Below, piece after piece: positions 15,116-24,319 of a DNA stretch of 64,000 bases; the first letter of the stretch is position 1, and each line of letters starts with the position of its first letter. Source of the stretch: Collinsella sp. An268. GTDB lineage: Bacteria > Actinomycetota > Coriobacteriia > Coriobacteriales > Coriobacteriaceae. The position numbers and the translations under genes are program-made. The stretch is taken from NCBI RefSeq assembly GCF_002159765.1, contig NZ_NFJH01000003.1, positions 62,001 through 126,000 on the forward strand. Reading direction: 5' to 3'. The notes beneath the pieces were generated by a model that searched no databases, was not told the DNA's origin, and saw nothing but the letters and a program-made list of their open reading frames with translations.

Positions 15116-17773
15116 CTACCCCACCTTCACGATGGGGGCAAACCCCTTCATGAGCTTCTTGGTCTGGCCGCTCTTATCAAAGGTGACCTCGAGCATATCG
15201 CCCGCCACGCCAATGACCGTACCGATGCCAAACGTCTTATGGCTCACCTTGTCGCCCACGGCAAAGGTCTCGGCGCGCTTGGCGGCGTCCGGCCGGCGCT
15301 GCTCGACCGCATGGCCCGCAGCGGTCGCCTGCGTGCGGCGGCGCGGCACACCGCTGCCAAACGTCGCCGGCGCACGCCCCGCATCGGGGCTGATGCCCGT
15401 ATGGCGCGAGACGCTGCCGCCCGTCGAGCGGGTGTAGGACCCAAAGACGCGGCCGCCGTACATGTCCTCGCCCACACCGGAGCCGTAGGTACCGCGGCGA
15501 TCGCCGCGCTTCTCCCAGCCCGTGCCCTCAAATCCGGCCGAGCCCACACCCGTGAACTCGATGTCCGCATCGGGGATCTCGTTGAGGAAGCGGCTGCGGG
15601 GGTTCGCCTGCGTGGATCCGTACGTGCGACGCGTGGCGGCATACGTGAGGAAGAGGCGCTTGCGGGCGCGCGTGATGGCGACGTAGGCGAGGCGGCGCTC
15701 CTCCTCGAGCTTGCCGGGGTCGTCGGCCGCCGCAAAACCGGCGACATGCGGGAAGATGCCCTCTTCCAGACCGGCAACGAACACCGCGGGGAACTCCAGA
15801 CCCTTGGCGGAGTGCACCGTCATCATGGTGATGGCGTGGCTCTCGCCCGCAAGCGCATCGAGGTCGGAGCGCAGCGCCAGCCACTCGAGGAGCGCGGGCA
15901 GGGCGCGACAGGCGAGCTGGCCGTAGGTGCGCTCGATCTCGGCAGCGGTCTGCGCCGCCTGCTCGCGCGCGACGGGCGCCGCCGCCATGGTGTTGCCTGC
16001 GATGAGCTGGGCGAGAGCCGCCTGAGCGCCCGTCAAGGCGGCGTCCTGCGCAGCCGCTGAGGAAGGGACCTCGGCGCCCGCAAGCGCGGGCGATGCGAAT
16101 GCATCGTTTGACCCCGTCCCCAACGATGCGTCGGCAGCCGGCACGTCGGCCAGCCCGGCGGCACGGAGCTCCTCCAGGCTCTCGAGCGTGCCCTCGATAT
16201 CGTCGTGGCTCTCCTCAAACTCTGCCGCCACGCCCAAAAATTCCTGAATGTTCTCGAGCCGGCCCTCTGCCTCAACCGTGCCCTCGGCCCGCAATGCCTG
16301 CATAAGACCCGTCTTGTCGACTATGGCCTCGACCACGCGCTGGAGCTCGCCGTCCATGCGGCGCCCCTCGCGCACGATGGAGACAAAGTCACCGAGGGCG
16401 GAGCGCACCTTGGCGGTGAAACGCCCGGTCTCGGCCGTGGCGATCTCGCACGCCTGGAAGAAGCTGCAGCGGTTCTCGCGGGCGAGCTCCTCGATCTTGG
16501 CGATGGAGGTGGAGCCGATGCCGCGGCGCGGCGTGTTGATGACGCGCTTGACGCTCATCTCGTCGGCCGGGTTGACGATCATCTTGAGGTAGGCCATGAC
16601 ATCGCGGATCTCGGCACGGTCGAAGAAGCGCGTGCCGCCGACGATCTTGTAGGGCACGCCCGCGCGCAGAAACATATCTTCGAGGATGCGCGACTGCGCG
16701 TTGGTGCGGTAGAAGACGGCGATGTCGTCGTAGCTCGTGCCGCCGGCGTGCAGCTTCTCGATCTCGCCGGCGATCCAACGGCCCTCGTCGCGCTCGTCGC
16801 TCGCCTGATAGGCTTGGATCTTCTCTCCGTCGCCCGCCGCGGTGAAGAGGCGCTTGTCCTTGCGGCGCGAGTTGTGGCGCACCACGGCGTTGGCAGCTGA
16901 GAGAATATGGCCCGTCGAGCGGTAGTTCTGCTCGAGTTTCACGACCTTAGCCTCGGGGAAATCCTTCTCGAAATCGAGGATGTTGGTGATGTCCGCACCG
17001 CGCCAGCTGTAAATGGACTGGTCGTCGTCGCCCACGACCATGAGGTTTTGGTACTTGGCCGCCAAGAGGTTGGCGATCTCGTACTGCACGTGGTTGGTGT
17101 CCTGGTACTCGTCCACCGAGATGTAGCGGAAGCGTTCCTGGTAGCGCTCGAGCACCTCGGGGCGCGTGCGAAGGAGCTCGAGCGCCCGCACGAGCAGGTC
17201 ATCGAAATCCATGGCGTTGGCGGCGCGGAGACGCCGCTCCAGCTCTTGGTAGACCTGCGCGGCCTTCTGCTCCTGCGGGGAGCTCGCCGCCGCTTGGAAC
17301 TCGTCCGGTCCGATCATAGCGTTTTTGGCGGCGCTGATCTTGGACCGGATCATGTTGATGGGATAGCTCTTCTGCTCGATGTCGAGGGCCTGCATGATGT
17401 CGCGCACCATACGGCGCGAGTCGTCGTCATCGTAGATGGTGAACTGGCCTGTGTATCCCAGAAGGTCGGCATCCTCGCGCAACATGCGCACGCACATGGC
17501 GTGGAACGTACAGACCCACATGCCGCGCGTGCCGTGTGGAAGAAGCGCCTGCAGACGCTCGCGCATCTCGGCCGCGGCCTTGTTGGTGAACGTGATGGCC
17601 AAAACCTGCCACGGGCGGACGCCAAGGTCGGCGATCATATGGGCGATGCGGAACGTGAGCACGCGGGTCTTGCCCGAACCGGCGCCCGCGAGGACGAGCA
17701 GGGGCCCCTCGCAGGTGAGCACCGCCTCGCGCTGGGCGGGATTGAGCGAATCGATATCAACGGCATAGGCCAT
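15116..17773 (-). CDS. pcrA: ATP-dependent DNA helicase PcrA/UvrD
   Basis: A superfamily 1A 3'-5' helicase used in nucleotide excision repair and replication restart. The 885 residues show motif I LAGAGSGKT, motif Ia AITFTNKAAAEMRERL, motif II VDEYQDTN, motif III GDDDQSIYSWRGAD, motif IV KLEQNYRST, motif V TVHSAKGLEFPAVF and motif VI EERRLAYVAITRA. A C-terminal Tudor-like domain (FAVGDKVSHKTFGIGTV) is present, as in PcrA that binds RNA polymerase. Domain 2B carries an Ala-rich insert around residues 560-625 that is unlikely to be needed for activity. The start MAYAVDIDSLNPAQREAV has AGAAGGAG upstream. It leads a two-gene unit with brnQ. Confidence 0.96.
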   Translation of the reverse strand: MAYAVDIDSLNPAQREAVLTCEGPLLVLAGAGSGKTRVLTFRIAHMIADLGVRPWQVLAITFTNKAAAEMRERLQALLPHGTRGMWVCTFHAMCVRMLREDADLLGYTGQFTIYDDDDSRRMVRDIMQALDIEQKSYPINMIRSKISAAKNAMIGPDEFQAAASSPQEQKAAQVYQELERRLRAANAMDFDDLLVRALELLRTRPEVLERYQERFRYISVDEYQDTNHVQYEIANLLAAKYQNLMVVGDDDQSIYSWRGADITNILDFEKDFPEAKVVKLEQNYRSTGHILSAANAVVRHNSRRKDKRLFTAAGDGEKIQAYQASDERDEGRWIAGEIEKLHAGGTSYDDIAVFYRTNAQSRILEDMFLRAGVPYKIVGGTRFFDRAEIRDVMAYLKMIVNPADEMSVKRVINTPRRGIGSTSIAKIEELARENRCSFFQACEIATAETGRFTAKVRSALGDFVSIVREGRRMDGELQRVVEAIVDKTGLMQALRAEGTVEAEGRLENIQEFLGVAAEFEESHDDIEGTLESLEELRAAGLADVPAADASLGTGSNDAFASPALAGAEVPSSAAAQDAALTGAQAALAQLIAGNTMAAAPVAREQAAQTAAEIERTYGQLACRALPALLEWLALRSDLDALAGESHAITMMTVHSAKGLEFPAVFVAGLEEGIFPHVAGFAAADDPGKLEEERRLAYVAITRARKRLFLTYAATRRTYGSTQANPRSRFLNEIPDADIEFTGVGSAGFEGTGWEKRGDRRGTYGSGVGEDMYGGRVFGSYTRSTGGSVSRHTGISPDAGRAPATFGSGVPRRRTQATAAGHAVEQRRPDAAKRAETFAVGDKVSHKTFGIGTVIGVAGDMLEVTFDKSGQTKKLMKGFAPIVKVG

Positions 17774-17925
17774 GTGGGCACTCCTTCTACGGGCAACGCA
17801 GCCGGGCTCCCGAAAAACGGAGGGGCATCCCGCCCCATCCCCTTTCCGGCCAGACCAGTATAGCGATGCGCGCAGACAAACGACGTGCGCTCACGAGAAC
17901 AACCGAGCGGGAGGCGCCGAGAGGG

Positions 17926-18870
17926 TCATCTTTTCGTACCGGGCGTCATCATGGCACCCAAGGATCCGTAGCGATCCAGAAACTCCCGATACTGTCCCTC
18001 GTCGAAGAAAGCGCAGTCGCCTCGTCCGAAGCTTTTTGCGACCTCGACGGCGAAGCGTGCCGCCTCTTCTATATCCGTACCATGGGATGCCCCGGTGGCG
18101 CACCCCGCCACCGCCTGCTCAGTCGTGATCGCCACCCCCACCACCGGGGCCTCCGTAGCGCAGGAAGGCTGCACGATGCTGTTGAGATGGTGGAGGCCGT
18201 TGCCATAGGGAGTCACGTCGTACTGGGAAAGCGCGAACACCAAGGGCATTCTGCCCGTTACCCGCGCCATGATATCGAGCAGGTCCGGGGAGACGGGCAG
18301 GATCGCCCCCTCCTTCACCGTCGGGGAGATCGCGATGCCGTTCCGGTTGACGATACGGTTCCCCTTGGTGGCATCCAGCGAGAGAACCGCATCCATCCGC
18401 CCGTCGACCTCCCAGCGGTTCATCTCGCCCATATCGATGGGAGACCCCATAAACGGCACAGGGTCGTGCGGGACGGTGGGGGCGTTCGGGCAGACATGCG
18501 TGGCGACCACGACATCGCCCTCCAACCGGTCCCCCGTCGCCGCCATCTCTACGAGCTTCAAGCAGGCGGTCAACGCGGCGATGGCGCCGTCCCCATCGGA
18601 CACCGCCCCGACCACCTCCGGCCGCGCCCCGACCCCACCGAGCCTTCCGACCACGCCGAGCGTCGGGGCGTCTCCCCCCGACATCGCCCCCGCCCTTCCG
18701 GGAATGAGGATCTTTATGCAGTCCGTGCCCCCAGACGCCCCTTCGACACGCTCGGTCAGCACCTTCATCTCCGCCGGACCCCGCCGGCGAAGCAGGTCGG
18801 CAACGGCGGCGCCGTTCGCGTCCGGACGATCCAACAGGTCGTATATCTCGATCATCTGACGAATAAGCAC
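17926..18870 (-). CDS. DUF1177 family protein
   Basis: The protein is 314 residues of the DUF1177 family, whose reaction is not known. Family hallmarks are visible along the length: QMIEIYDLLD at the start, GRLGGVGARPEVVG, ATHVCPNAPTVPHDP, MDAVLSLDATKGNR, DVTPYGNGLHHLNS and GCATGASHGTDIEEAARF. The pattern of conserved His, Cys and Asp suggests an enzyme, perhaps metal-dependent. GTG at 18870 is the start because AAGGGGAGG lies just upstream and the family begins here; in-frame sequence further upstream is Arg-rich. It is the last gene of the PTS/M81 cassette, 91 bases behind the M81 gene. DUF1177 genes are known to travel with M81-type genes, usually with ABC peptide transport rather than a PTS. 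Confidence 0.85.
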   Translation of the reverse strand: MLIRQMIEIYDLLDRPDANGAAVADLLRRRGPAEMKVLTERVEGASGGTDCIKILIPGRAGAMSGGDAPTLGVVGRLGGVGARPEVVGAVSDGDGAIAALTACLKLVEMAATGDRLEGDVVVATHVCPNAPTVPHDPVPFMGSPIDMGEMNRWEVDGRMDAVLSLDATKGNRIVNRNGIAISPTVKEGAILPVSPDLLDIMARVTGRMPLVFALSQYDVTPYGNGLHHLNSIVQPSCATEAPVVGVAITTEQAVAGCATGASHGTDIEEAARFAVEVAKSFGRGDCAFFDEGQYREFLDRYGSLGAMMTPGTKR

Positions 18871-18961
18871 AGAAACCTCCCCTTGAGGAAAAAGGCGCGG
18901 GCCGGCGCACCGCACCGGCCCGCGCCGAAGATCGAAGCGCGCCCTCAGCAATCGACGGCGG

Positions 18962-20437
18962 CTAGCACTGTTCGATGTAGACGAGCCCGTCCATATCGTC
19001 CAGCGGCCACATGGGACGGAAAATCCGCTTGAACGGAATGTTCTCCGAACGCTGAATCGTAGGACCGTTCGTCAGCGCCATCGTGTGATAGGCGGTCTCT
19101 GGGATGAGATAGGTGTCCAGATACCCCATCTTGACCACTACGATGTCATAATCGTGGAAGTCGACCCCGGCACCCTTGAACTGCTCCATGGTCCCATACT
19201 GAACGTTGCGATCCATGACCAGCACATCGATGCCGGTGCCGCCGATCGAGACGATATGGCTGTCGCCCACTCGCCTAATCCTACCGAGGCCCATCAGGGC
19301 GTCACCCGACACCTTGAGTGTCCCGCTGATGTGCACCGGGGCGGAGAGCTCATCCTCACCGACACCCAAGTCAAAGGAAACCGCGTCGCCCTCGCCGAAC
19401 GCCCCCAGATACGCGCATGCGGCAGGGTCGTTTATGCCGGCAACCAAAACCGACTTGCCCCGAAGGTCCTGGGCGAGAAGCTCCCTCAGGAGCACCGTGT
19501 TGTGACCGGCGCCGCCCGCTCCGCAGTTATCTCCCGAATCCGTGATCACTGCCGTCTTCCCCTCGAAGGCGACCGCGTCGCGCACCGACTCATCGGGCTC
19601 GCCGAAATTACCCGTGAAGGTGAACTCGTGGCGATGCTCCCACGCATACGCGGAAATCTCCTCCGCCACCTCCGCGCAATGGGCACGATCCTCGGGCCGA
19701 TTGGGAACGACCACCACGGCGGCGCCGAGCTTATCGTCATCGTGCCGGATGTAGCCGACGTGATAAGAGCTCGAGAAGACCCGCGGGTCCTGCTCCGCCT
19801 CATCGAGCATGCGGTTGATCGAGCGCATCGGCTCCATTGCGGAGACGCTGCGCTCCCCGCCGACCATGATGGGAAGCTTGCGCATCACCGGGTGCATGGG
19901 GCGACGGTGCTGCATGAGGTCGACGAGCTTTCGGGCTACGAGGCGCTCCGTCTCAACAGTATCGATGTGCGGCGACTCGCGGTAGCATCGCACGATGTTC
20001 AGCCGGCCGACCAGTTCCGCGGTCACGTTTCCGTGCGGGTCCATAACCATCGCTATGGGCATGTGGACGCCGACGATATCCCGCATGCGCTGCACCAGAT
20101 AGTGCTCGGCAGAGACCGCCTCGAGCCCACGCACGCCACTCGCTCCATGAAACTGCAGGTAGATACCATCGATTTCAGATAGATGCCCCTTGAGTTCGCC
20201 GAGAATCTTCGAGGCGATATAATCGAACGCCTCGCGGGCGATCATGCCGCTGGGATGAAGCGCGGCGAAAAGCGAGGGCACGATCCCGATCCCCGCGTCC
20301 TCGAAAATATCTCGGACATCCAGCGCGTCTATGCACGCGTCCCCGTATCGCAGCAGAAAGTCTCCGATCTCGGCGTCCTTGGATACGTGCTCGTTGCATT
20401 CGGCCGTAAGATGCGCGACGAAAACGTTCATCGCCAT
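18962..20437 (-). CDS. M81-family metallopeptidase (MlrC-like)
   Basis: The protein is 491 residues of the M81/MlrC family, named after the third enzyme of microcystin breakdown, which cleaves unusual or linear peptides with a bound metal. Likely metal ligands are Asp133 and His135 in MDPHGNVT and His157 in ESPHIDT; FHGASGVRG and the C-terminal domain beginning near KTAVITDSGDNCGAGG are also family features. The true substrate here is unknown. It is cytoplasmic (no signal peptide). It lies between the PTS EIIBC gene (76-base gap) and DUF1177 (91-base gap), in one direction, which suggests it acts on the imported compound or a breakdown product of it. Confidence 0.88.
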   Translation of the reverse strand: MAMNVFVAHLTAECNEHVSKDAEIGDFLLRYGDACIDALDVRDIFEDAGIGIVPSLFAALHPSGMIAREAFDYIASKILGELKGHLSEIDGIYLQFHGASGVRGLEAVSAEHYLVQRMRDIVGVHMPIAMVMDPHGNVTAELVGRLNIVRCYRESPHIDTVETERLVARKLVDLMQHRRPMHPVMRKLPIMVGGERSVSAMEPMRSINRMLDEAEQDPRVFSSSYHVGYIRHDDDKLGAAVVVVPNRPEDRAHCAEVAEEISAYAWEHRHEFTFTGNFGEPDESVRDAVAFEGKTAVITDSGDNCGAGGAGHNTVLLRELLAQDLRGKSVLVAGINDPAACAYLGAFGEGDAVSFDLGVGEDELSAPVHISGTLKVSGDALMGLGRIRRVGDSHIVSIGGTGIDVLVMDRNVQYGTMEQFKGAGVDFHDYDIVVVKMGYLDTYLIPETAYHTMALTNGPTIQRSENIPFKRIFRPMWPLDDMDGLVYIEQC

Positions 20438-20513
20438 ATTCCTCCTTCACACGCCCGGCAGGCCCCGCGCCCGCACGGCACTGAAACGATAGACGCTCGA
20501 CCGCCGCCGACCG

Positions 20514-21947
20514 CTAGGCCTCGGCGGCAAGCTCCTCCTCTTCAGCTTCTTCCTCCTCGTTCTCCTTGATGAGCTTGCCGCCCACGAACGAGATCGTAAA
20601 GCCCACGACAAGCGAGACGACGCAGGCGATCGTTCCCGGGACGACGGACGCACCGTCGCCTCCCGCGAACACCGCGGCGAAGAGTACGTTGCCGGTCCCG
20701 ATGGTCCATGCCTTGCAGCTGAAAATGCCTCCGATTATCCCGCCGGCGAACCCACCGAGGAAGAGCGCGACCATGTTCACCTTAAAGGGAAGCACGCTGG
20801 CATACAGCGTGGGCTCCGAGACGCCACCGAGGGCGATGGTCACCGCGTTGGAGATCGCCATCGCGCGACGCTCACCTTTCCAGCGCAGTACGCTGGAGAG
20901 CGCGATACCGATCAGCGCATAGGTGCCGAAGATGGCGCTGCACCAGAAGAGGTTGTCATAACCGAACTGGGTGAAGTTCTGCATCACGATGGGGGTGATC
21001 GCCTTATCCATGCCGAATGCGACCAGGAAGTACCACAGTCCGCCGATGAGGCCGATGGCGACCGGCCCGGCAACGTTGGCGATCCAGGTGGCGACCGCGC
21101 TGATGGCGTTTCCGAACGCCGTGGTCAGGGGGCCAATGGCGCACAGGGTGATGGGCAGCATGATCAGCAACGTGAAAAGCGGGAGGAACGCATACCGCAG
21201 CGACTCAGGCATGTGCTTGCGCAGAAAACCGTACACGTAGCTCATAATCCACACCGATACGATGCTCGGCAGGAACTGGTTCGTATAGGTAACGGGCGTC
21301 ATGGGGATGCCGTACACCGTGAACTGCTGCCCGTCCGAGACGATCTGCAGCAGCGTGGGGTGCACAAGAACCGCGGCCAAAAAGAGCGCGCACGGTATGC
21401 TCGTATTGAAGTACTTCGCAGCACTCCATGCCATGAAGATGGGAATGAAGTACATGCCGGCGTTTCCCACAAACGTGAAGAGCGTGATCAGGTCGTGGTC
21501 CGCCGGAAGGATGTTGAAAAGATTCGGGCCGAGCATCGAGGCGAACAGCGTGCACAAGCCGGCGGGGATGATGATCGGAATGACCGGGAACACGCAGCCT
21601 TGAAGCGTCCGGAGCATCGCGCCGGGCACTTGTCGGGGCGTAAGCTTCTGTCTGCCCAGGGCGCCGTCCAGATTCTCATCGATGGCCGCCTCGCGCTTGA
21701 GGCCGCCCAGCTCGCATATCGCGTCGTATATCTCCTCAACCGTCTGCCCGACGATGACCTGCAGCTGCTCCCCCGCCCACTGGGTTCCGAGAACGCCGCC
21801 GATCTTCTTGAGCGCCGCCTCATCGAGCCGGCTCCTATCCTTCAAGATAAAACGCAGGCGCGTAACGCAGTGGTTGAACTGGCTGATGTTATCCTTCCCG
21901 CCGACGGCGGCCAGGATCTTCCCGCCTATCTCGGAGTACTTTGACAT
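20514..21947 (-). CDS. PTS EIIBC, glucose/beta-glucoside family
   Basis: A phosphotransferase permease that imports and phosphorylates a sugar-like substrate. Of 477 residues, about 1-90 are the EIIB domain with the phosphorylated Cys27 in NHCVTRLRF; about 110-460 are the EIIC membrane domain with roughly ten segments. No EIIA domain follows; the C-terminus is a Glu-rich tail. An EIIA protein must therefore come from elsewhere. ATG at 21947 is chosen over one ten codons earlier because AAGGAGGAG precedes it. It follows the antiterminator gene by 86 bases and precedes M81 and DUF1177. No glycosidase is in the unit, so the usual beta-glucoside route is unlikely; the substrate is open. Confidence 0.92.
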   Translation of the reverse strand: MSKYSEIGGKILAAVGGKDNISQFNHCVTRLRFILKDRSRLDEAALKKIGGVLGTQWAGEQLQVIVGQTVEEIYDAICELGGLKREAAIDENLDGALGRQKLTPRQVPGAMLRTLQGCVFPVIPIIIPAGLCTLFASMLGPNLFNILPADHDLITLFTFVGNAGMYFIPIFMAWSAAKYFNTSIPCALFLAAVLVHPTLLQIVSDGQQFTVYGIPMTPVTYTNQFLPSIVSVWIMSYVYGFLRKHMPESLRYAFLPLFTLLIMLPITLCAIGPLTTAFGNAISAVATWIANVAGPVAIGLIGGLWYFLVAFGMDKAITPIVMQNFTQFGYDNLFWCSAIFGTYALIGIALSSVLRWKGERRAMAISNAVTIALGGVSEPTLYASVLPFKVNMVALFLGGFAGGIIGGIFSCKAWTIGTGNVLFAAVFAGGDGASVVPGTIACVVSLVVGFTISFVGGKLIKENEEEEAEEEELAAEA

Positions 21948-21980
21948 ATCGCTCCTCCTTATGTTCCGTTCGGACAATCG

Positions 21981-22027
21981 ATATCGGTGACGGCGGCACC
22001 ATGCGCGCCGTGGCGCCGCCGCGATAT
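21981..22027 (-). other. Long hairpin between antiterminator and EIIBC genes
   Basis: ATATCG/CGATAT at the base and GGCGGC/GCCGCC higher up form an extended hairpin in the 86-base gap. There is no T run after it, so it may be an mRNA processing or stability structure that adjusts the ratio of the two proteins. The upper part contains mismatches. Confidence 0.4.
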
Positions 22028-22033
22028 CAGCGC

Positions 22034-22948
22034 TTAGGTCTTCTCGCAGGGCCTTCCTTCGGCTGCCCGCTCGGCGTCCACCTTAGGCGTCGAGTCCGCC
22101 CTGCTCTTCGAGCACATGCGATTGATATGAAGCATGAGATAGAAGCATTCTTCTTCAGTAAGGGACGCATCCAGCTCGTCGTGAAAGAGGCGCACGACCC
22201 CGTCGGTCGCCTCGGCGATGTCAGGGAGCTGCTCGCGCATCGATACGAATGAGCCCACGCCGCCGTCCTCAAGCGGAGCCCCCTCGAGGACGCGGTTGTA
22301 CAGATACTGCAGGTGGGTAGCGAACCTGCTGAAATTGAAATCTGACCGGTTGATACAAACCCCAAGCGCGTTTTCGACGATGGCCACGCAGCGCTCGAGC
22401 ACCTCGTCGAACGGCATCGAGGCCGCTCCGCCCGCATTTCCCTCCGCCTGATAGGTGCCGCCCGTAGCAAGCGCGTTGTTCGCAAAGCAAAGCGCTATGC
22501 CCGTCACCTCGGTATCCGGCAACCGCACATCGTAGGTTTTCAGCAGCCGGTTGCAGATGAAGCGGCCTATCCGGTACTCCTCGGGAAACTGCTGCTCAAC
22601 GTCGTAGGAGAGCGGCATGCGGACACGAATGCCCTCGTTCATGCGCTTGATGGCAAAAGCAAGGTGATCGGCCAGGATGAAGGTGAAGTTGGGGCTCAGC
22701 GGATACGGAAGCCAATCACGTACGAGGTCCGTCATCTGGGCGGCAAATCCCAGTATCTCTCCGTTCAGCTCGTCGAGAAACGTCCAGCCCTGGGGATTTG
22801 CATCGTAGAAGGTCCGCTGGATGCGCGTCAGATCGACCTCTTCGCCATCCGTCATGAAGCCCAGGCCGCGGCCGATGGCGATAACCTGTCTGCCATCGTC
22901 GTCCCGGCAAAGCACCACGTTGTTGTTGAGCCTGCTGATGACGCGCAC
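22034..22948 (-). CDS. BglG/LicT-family transcriptional antiterminator
   Basis: The protein is 304 residues: an RNA-binding CAT domain at about 1-55 (VRVISRLNNNVVLCRDDDGRQ is the start, split here for length: VISRLNNN and IAIGRGLGF), then two PTS regulation domains at about 65-165 and 175-285 with phospho-acceptor histidines (ADHLAF, MLHINRM). When not restrained by the PTS, such proteins bind a leader hairpin and let transcription pass a terminator. GTG at 22948 is the start because GGGGGAGG lies 6 bases upstream and the CAT domain begins there. A 14-bp terminator stem lies in its own leader, so it probably controls its own operon: EIIBC, M81 and DUF1177 follow. Confidence 0.92.
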   Translation of the reverse strand: MRVISRLNNNVVLCRDDDGRQVIAIGRGLGFMTDGEEVDLTRIQRTFYDANPQGWTFLDELNGEILGFAAQMTDLVRDWLPYPLSPNFTFILADHLAFAIKRMNEGIRVRMPLSYDVEQQFPEEYRIGRFICNRLLKTYDVRLPDTEVTGIALCFANNALATGGTYQAEGNAGGAASMPFDEVLERCVAIVENALGVCINRSDFNFSRFATHLQYLYNRVLEGAPLEDGGVGSFVSMREQLPDIAEATDGVVRLFHDELDASLTEEECFYLMLHINRMCSKSRADSTPKVDAERAAEGRPCEKT

Positions 22949-22976
22949 GAACACCCTCCCCCCGACTCCGCGAGAT

Positions 22977-23036
22977 AAAAAAATCCCAGGGCATGACCAA
23001 CCGCAACGGATTGCCGTTGATGATGCCCTGGGATTT
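22977..23036 (-). promoter_or_regulatory. Leader terminator, probable antitermination site
   Basis: AAATCCCAGGGCAT (minus strand, from 23036) pairs perfectly with ATGCCCTGGGATTT, followed by a seven-base T run, all within 30-90 bases upstream of the antiterminator GTG. The 28-base loop can itself pair (CAACG/CGTTG). A GGGATT farther upstream could pair with the first arm of the terminator, as a ribonucleic antiterminator would. TATGAT near 23060 is a possible -10, which would put that GGGATT outside the RNA, so the exact antiterminator fold is open. Confidence 0.75.
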
Positions 23037-23117
23037 CCAGGTGACACTCTGCGAGCATCATAAACTAATCCCACGCAGTGCGTCCAGAGTAATCAGAAAC
23101 GAAATAATCGAATCTGC

Positions 23118-23137
23118 CGCCCCCACCGATTGGGGCG
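23118..23137 (-). terminator. Possible terminator after uppP
   Basis: CGCCCC and GGGGCG pair about 15 bases beyond the uppP stop. On the minus strand it is followed by a weak, interrupted T tract (GATTATTTCG). Confidence 0.35.
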
Positions 23138-23151
23138 CTGGAGCGCAGCCC

Positions 23152-24099
23152 TTAGGCAACTAACAGGAAATACCCGAGAACGATAGCGCCGAGCACGATA
23201 CGGTAGACGCCGAACGCGATGAAGGTGTGCTTGCGCACGAAGCCCATGAGCCATTTGATGGCGACAAGCGACACCACAAAGGCCACAAGGCAGCCGACGC
23301 CCATGATGGCGAGCTCGCCCGTGCCAAACGTGCCACCGTCCAGCACTACGTACTTGACGAGCTTGAGCGCGCTCGCGCCGAACATCACGGGGATGGCCAA
23401 GAAGAACGTGAATTTGGAGGCCACCGAGCGCGTGCAGCCGAGCAGCAGGCCGCCGATAATGGTCGACCCGGAGCGCGACGTGCCGGGGATGAGCGAGAGC
23501 ACCTGGAAGCAACCGATGCCAAATGCGGTCTTTACAGGCAGGTCCTCCACGCGGGCGATGGCACCGAAGTCCGTATCATCTGCGAAGTCAGAGGCATCGG
23601 CAGCCGCCGGCGTCGCAAAGTGCGCACCCGCCGGGCGTCCGCCCGGCACCGTCGAGGCCGCCGCGAGACGCGCAGGAAGCGCGCGCTTGCGCCACAGCTC
23701 GATAGCGATAAAGGCGATGCCGTAGACGATGAGCGCGAGCGCCACCACCGTACCGTTATAGAGGTGTTCCTCCATGAAGTCGTCGAGGGGGATGCCGATG
23801 ATCGCCGCCGGCAGGCAGGCGAGCACGATCTTGCCCCAGAGAGCCCACGTGGCGCGGCGGCCCTCCTTGCCCTTGCGCGGGCTAAAGGGGTTGAGGTCGT
23901 GGAAGAACAGCACGCAGACGGCAAGGATGGCGCCGAGCTGGATCACGACGAGGAACATGTTCATGAACTCGGTGGAGACGTTCAGCTTCATGAACTCGTC
24001 CACCAAGATCATGTGGCCCGTGCTCGAGATGGGCAGCCACTCGGTAATACCCTCTACCAGCCCGAGGAACGCCGACTTAAGCAATTCGATGGGATCCAT
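23152..24099 (-). CDS. uppP: Undecaprenyl-diphosphate phosphatase UppP (BacA)
   Basis: It removes a phosphate from undecaprenyl diphosphate and so recycles the lipid carrier for peptidoglycan; overexpression gives bacitracin resistance. The 315 residues contain the two active-site motifs [14 protein letters not shown] near the N-terminus and [10 protein letters not shown] near residue 205, with about eight membrane segments. A loop of about 45 residues near residues 140-185 is longer than in E. coli and is Ala/Asp-rich. GGGGAGG precedes the ATG. It diverges from the universal stress protein gene. A bacitracin-type two-component system lies 1 kb away, which may be coincidental. Confidence 0.96.
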   Translation of the reverse strand: MDPIELLKSAFLGLVEGITEWLPISSTGHMILVDEFMKLNVSTEFMNMFLVVIQLGAILAVCVLFFHDLNPFSPRKGKEGRRATWALWGKIVLACLPAAIIGIPLDDFMEEHLYNGTVVALALIVYGIAFIAIELWRKRALPARLAAASTVPGGRPAGAHFATPAAADASDFADDTDFGAIARVEDLPVKTAFGIGCFQVLSLIPGTSRSGSTIIGGLLLGCTRSVASKFTFFLAIPVMFGASALKLVKYVVLDGGTFGTGELAIMGVGCLVAFVVSLVAIKWLMGFVRKHTFIAFGVYRIVLGAIVLGYFLLVA

Positions 24100-24319
24100 A
24101 CGCCTCCCCTATCGCAGCAACAACCGTGCCGCTCGCCCGGGCGCGCCATCACGGCGCCGGCAACGCGGCTGCAAGCCATTATCGACCCGGCCGCGCGACG
24201 TCCGGCGCTCAGAGTTCCACGTTCACGGAAACATAAGAACGGTTGCACGCATTAGGGGTATAACGTCGGCAGGTAACCGCTGGCGGCGCAGGGCCGCCGC
24301 ACGATAGAGGGAGGCTCGT

